Assembly: GCF_014078525.1 (NCBI RefSeq)
Contig: NZ_MU078694.1
Location: forward strand, 186,001-250,000
Direction of reading: 5' to 3'
From: Nitrosopumilus sp. b3
GTDB taxonomy: Archaea > Thermoproteota > Nitrososphaeria > Nitrososphaerales > Nitrosopumilaceae
Length of the DNA stretch: 64,000 bases
The notes under the pieces are model-generated. The model was not told the DNA's origin. It saw only the letters and a program-made list of their open reading frames with translations, and ran no database searches. The translations under genes and the position numbers were made by a program. Positions 60,952 to 64,000 of this stretch are shown in pieces (the stretch's first letter is position 1; every line of letters starts with the position of its first letter).

Positions 60952-63120
60952 ATGAAAGTTGCACTAATCTATAATGAAAATATCATTGATCCAAATGATG
61001 TAATCAATGTTTTTGGAATGACCACAAAAGAGCATTACAGCTCAAAAGCTGTAGAACGAGTTGCAAGATCATTAGAACGAGGGGGGCATACAGTTAAGGT
61101 AGTTCAAGGCGACATCCATCTAGCTGATGAATTAAAAGAATTCATGCCCAAGGTAGTTGCAGGTGAAAACCCTGGAATGGTTTTCAACATGGCATATGGT
61201 ATACAAGGTCAGAACAGATACACACACGTTCCTGCAATGATGGAAATGCTTGGTATCCCATACATTGGTTCAGGTCCTGCAGGACATGCAATTGTTCAAG
61301 ACAAAGTGATGACAAAGATTGTTTTACAAAAAAATAATATCTCCACCCCTGGATTCTGGGTTTTTCGAACACCTGAGGACACTTATGATGATTTAGTTTT
61401 TCCTGTAATTGTTAAACCAAAACTAGAATCTACCTCGATGGGAATGGAAGTTGTAGATAATTGGGATGACCTTCGTGCAGCTGTAAAAGTACAGATTGAG
61501 AAATTTGAACAAGATATACTGGTTGAACAATTCATTTCAGGTAGAGAATTTGCAGTTGGTATGTTAGGTAATAGCCCTAACATCGATGTTCTTCCAATCG
61601 TCGAAATTAATCTCGATGATCCAGATCAAATACAAACAATTTCTGATAAAAAGAAAAAGGGAGGAGTTGAAAAAACATGTCCTGCAAACTTGTCAAAGGA
61701 AAAGGCAGAGGAGATGAGACAAATGTGCAAAAGGGCATTTAGCTGTTTGGGTCTAAATGATTACAGTAGAGTTGATTTTAGAATGGATAAGGATGAGAAT
61801 CTTTACATTCTTGAACTAAACTCGATGGCTAGTCTTGGACAAGGTGGGTCTTTTTATTATGCTGCAAAGACTGCTGGATACACATATGATTCCTTAATCA
61901 ATAAAATTTTAGATGTTGCAGTCATTCGATATTTTGGTTCCTCAATACAACAGCATACTGCTGATGTTGATTTAACACAACCATTGCGTGTTGTGGCTAG
62001 AACTTATCTGAGGGGTCATTTACAAAGTCTCAAGGAAACATTACGTGGCTTTGTGAATCTAAATACCCATGTTTACAACATTGAAAATATCAATCATTTG
62101 GGAACTACCATCTCAAAGCGATTAAAACATCTTGGATTTAGTGAACATATACACAGGCAGCATGACGTGGGTAATTTTTATTATTTTAAAAATCACTCTG
62201 AACCTGAAAATGATGTTTTATTAGTATCCCATCTAGATACACACTATGGTCCAGATGATTTAATCAGTTTCCATGAAGAAAATGATAAAATTGTTGGTTC
62301 CGGGATAGCTGAAAGTAAAGGTGGATTGACTGTGATGTTGGGGGCATTACATGCATTAAGATTTGCAAAAAAACTCAAAAAAATCAGATGTGCTGTGTTA
62401 CTTACAACTGATGATAGTTTAGGAGGACGGTACAGTAAGAGGTTTGTTAAGGAATACTCTAAAAAATCAAGATATGTCCTTGGATTAAAATCTGCAAGTA
62501 AAGATGGTGGAATAATTACGACTTGTTATGGGAGAAGTGATTATCAAATAAGATTTACTAGCACTGCTGAGCAATCAGGTTCTGATATTCATGGGATAAT
62601 ACCTGTTTTAGCAAAAAAACTAACTGCAATTGAAAAGCTTTCAAAAGATGAAAAAGATTATCGTTTAAGAACAACATCTGTTATTTCTAAAGGATCTCAT
62701 GGGCAAACTCCTAATTTTGCCACATTAACTCTGATATGTAGTTACAAAACAACAAAGTTTGGTGAATTATTGGATACAAAAATCCAAACTATAATGAAAA
62801 AAAGAGAAACAGGCTCTCCAAAATTAGATGTTTCAATAAATAAAATTCAAACAAGACCACCAGTAATAGAAGAATCTTCTGATACACAATTTTATGAGTT
62901 AGTAGAAGATCTTGCAAAAAAACATGAAATTAAAATTAAAAAACATTCTCAACTAATCTCTTCAGATATTAGCAATGTACCATCTAAACTTCCAGCATTG
63001 GATGGATTTGGACCAGTTGGCCATAACTATCGTTCAACAAAAGAGTATATTGTTCATGACAGCATTGTGGAGAGGGCTGCATTGTTATCTTCAGTATTGT
63101 TCAAATGCGCTGAGAAATAA
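60952..63120 (+). CDS. ATP-grasp ligase fused to M20-family peptidase-like domain
   Basis: Residues 1-330 form an ATP-grasp domain of the D-Ala-D-Ala ligase type: VIVKPKLESTSMGMEVV near 152 (ATP Lys), EFAVGMLG near 199, and the Mg-binding ELNSMASLGQGG near 288. Residues 350-722 form an M20 metallopeptidase-like domain: HLDTHYG at 427-433, the bridging position is Glu454 (AESKGG), the catalytic pair is Asp487-Asp488 (TTDDSLGG) and the late His is His691. Archaea have no peptidoglycan, so the ligase part must make another peptide or amide bond. 722 residues; ATG 60952. Confidence 0.88.
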   Translation: MKVALIYNENIIDPNDVINVFGMTTKEHYSSKAVERVARSLERGGHTVKVVQGDIHLADELKEFMPKVVAGENPGMVFNMAYGIQGQNRYTHVPAMMEMLGIPYIGSGPAGHAIVQDKVMTKIVLQKNNISTPGFWVFRTPEDTYDDLVFPVIVKPKLESTSMGMEVVDNWDDLRAAVKVQIEKFEQDILVEQFISGREFAVGMLGNSPNIDVLPIVEINLDDPDQIQTISDKKKKGGVEKTCPANLSKEKAEEMRQMCKRAFSCLGLNDYSRVDFRMDKDENLYILELNSMASLGQGGSFYYAAKTAGYTYDSLINKILDVAVIRYFGSSIQQHTADVDLTQPLRVVARTYLRGHLQSLKETLRGFVNLNTHVYNIENINHLGTTISKRLKHLGFSEHIHRQHDVGNFYYFKNHSEPENDVLLVSHLDTHYGPDDLISFHEENDKIVGSGIAESKGGLTVMLGALHALRFAKKLKKIRCAVLLTTDDSLGGRYSKRFVKEYSKKSRYVLGLKSASKDGGIITTCYGRSDYQIRFTSTAEQSGSDIHGIIPVLAKKLTAIEKLSKDEKDYRLRTTSVISKGSHGQTPNFATLTLICSYKTTKFGELLDTKIQTIMKKRETGSPKLDVSINKIQTRPPVIEESSDTQFYELVEDLAKKHEIKIKKHSQLISSDISNVPSKLPALDGFGPVGHNYRSTKEYIVHDSIVERAALLSSVLFKCAEK

Positions 63121-63130
63121 TTTTTAATTC

Positions 63131-63268
63131 TTAATTCACTTCACGAATAAACGTATTTTCACCATCTACAAAATTCTTGCAAGTCTCACACAGCCAATAT
63201 GTTGATTTTTCATCCTTCATCCATTTTGGAAGTCTTCTACCTTTACATGTTTTACAAAATAATGACAT
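63131..63268 (-). CDS. Zinc-ribbon mini-protein (45 aa)
   Basis: ATG 63268: FCKTCKGRR and WLCETCKNF form a four-Cys zinc ribbon in 45 residues. Convergent with the ATP-grasp/M20 gene. Confidence 0.65.
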   Translation of the reverse strand: MSLFCKTCKGRRLPKWMKDEKSTYWLCETCKNFVDGENTFIREVN

Positions 63269-63322
63269 AATTCCTACTCTTTTTACTTCTATTTGTACCG
63301 GCGTTATTGTCTATTTTGGGAT

Positions 63323-63673
63323 TTATTCATTCCAAATAGATTGAGTCTTGAGCCAAGCAATCAAATCTTTATACAGTTTACTTTTTTGCATGTTTAGAAC
63401 TCCAATTTCTAAATTAGTTGATGATTTGACTGTTTTTGTATACTTTTCATAAACTGCAAAAATTATCTTATCTAGAAACATCTCATTTTGCATCTCTTTT
63501 TTAGCTAATTCCTCGGATTCTGTCATGGCAAAACTTGCAAACAAAACACCATCAACCCAATATGCATTAGCAGCCTCTAGTGATGACATCATTCCAATCA
63601 AATCATCAAGATTTAGTTTGATCATGTCTCGAACGTAAATTCTGTCGTATGGTTTATGCACAAACTCTGTCAT
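63323..63673 (-). CDS. Hypothetical protein (116 aa)
   Basis: Helical soluble protein with an N-terminal charged segment and a hydrophobic middle (YWVDGVLFASFAM). ATG 63673. No family recognised. Divergent from the last gene. Confidence 0.6.
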   Translation of the reverse strand: MTEFVHKPYDRIYVRDMIKLNLDDLIGMMSSLEAANAYWVDGVLFASFAMTESEELAKKEMQNEMFLDKIIFAVYEKYTKTVKSSTNLEIGVLNMQKSKLYKDLIAWLKTQSIWNE

Positions 63674-63736
63674 GAAAATTCTCTTTGATAGAGGCTAATG
63701 AGTATTTGGAAATTTTATAACTAGTTTTTCTTTAAT

Positions 63737-63979
63737 ATGATCATGGATGAAAAATCAGAAGATTTACCTGAACATGATCTATTTGTAACAGAGTTCCCAA
63801 AAAAAAATTTTGGAATTGTGGATTATCTTCAGGGTCGTGTGCATTTTGCCCTACTGGATCAAATGAAACTAATGCATACGTCTGGCATGACAAAGATGGA
63901 AATCAAAGAAAAAATCATTTCATCTGTAACTGAAATAATTGATAATTTTGACCCTCAAAAAGAATCAAAAAGTTCTTGA
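63737..63979 (+). CDS. Hypothetical protein (80 aa)
   Basis: Acidic and helical; contains FGIVDYLQGRVHFALLDQM near residue 25. Start ATG 63737 or 63743; a TATA-like TTTTATAAC is about 23-29 bp upstream. Ends 21 bp from the window edge. Confidence 0.6.
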   Translation: MIMDEKSEDLPEHDLFVTEFPKKNFGIVDYLQGRVHFALLDQMKLMHTSGMTKMEIKEKIISSVTEIIDNFDPQKESKSS

Positions 63980-64000
63980 ATCCATTTTGTCTGATTCTGC

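Noticed and set aside
1-64000. tRNA and rRNA genes
   Set aside because: I looked through the gaps for T-loop-like GGTTC-A patterns with cloverleaf arms and for rRNA-like GC-rich blocks and found none; a dedicated tRNA/rRNA search would settle it.

Overview
The window is AT-rich archaeal DNA that reads as a marine ammonia-oxidising thaumarchaeon (Nitrosopumilus type). Signs of this are eukaryote-type ribosomal proteins S25e and S26e, RNA polymerase subunit K (Rpo6), Alba, an archaeal-type threonyl-tRNA synthetase, a TrmB-family regulator, a secreted blue-copper protein ending in a PEFG sorting tail, and many leaderless genes whose start codon lies about 25-30 bp after a TATA element. I saw no rRNA, no tRNA, no CRISPR array, no insertion sequence and no prophage. 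The gene at the left edge is cut by the window border.

Layout. 0-8 kb: housekeeping and information genes (UbiA prenyltransferase, aldo/keto reductase, Asn-synthase-like protein, Alba, Rpo6, S25e, deoxyhypusine-synthase-family enzyme). 8-9.7 kb: a weakly coding stretch with small open frames. 9.7-22 kb: DHFR/RibD-like reductase, ThrRS with agmatinase-family enzyme, CDP-alcohol phosphotransferase, S26e, TrmB regulator, PfkB kinase, NAD kinase with a C-terminal HTH, CTP synthase, cupredoxin. 22-28.6 kb: a tight tryptophan operon trpE-G-(unknown)-D-C-B-A on the minus strand, with no trpF, diverging from a small zinc protein across a promoter that carries two 6-3-6 dyads. 29-33.5 kb: a histidine kinase, a response regulator and neighbours that share a TGTGGC[A/G]TGCC motif.

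34-46 kb: envelope and surface region. It has a HTH protein, a duplicated secreted coiled-coil protein, CorA-like and Kv-like channels, a membrane protein with a repeat-built coiled coil, two secreted paralogues made of a His-containing repeat, a GNAT/amidohydrolase pair and a histone-H1-like Lys/Ala-rich protein. 46.7-58 kb: gamma-glutamyltransferase overlapping an N-formylglutamate-amidohydrolase-like gene that lacks a normal start codon, then an ion-homeostasis cluster (two CPA2 antiporters, dicarboxylate symporter, two-TM K+ channel, universal stress protein, CNNM/CBS protein) with PRC-barrel and Lrp-ligand-domain regulators. 58-64 kb: small hypothetical proteins, an MGME1-like nuclease and a 722-residue ATP-grasp/M20-peptidase fusion.

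Two themes stand out. First, about a dozen tiny zinc-knuckle proteins (35-75 residues), most of them with clean leaderless promoters. Second, divergent promoters built on shared or palindromic TATA elements, including one placed exactly symmetrically between two TTG-started genes. The best candidates for new biology are the ATP-grasp/M20 fusion, the motif shared around the two-component system, the unknown protein in the trp operon and the GHExHQ-repeat surface proteins.
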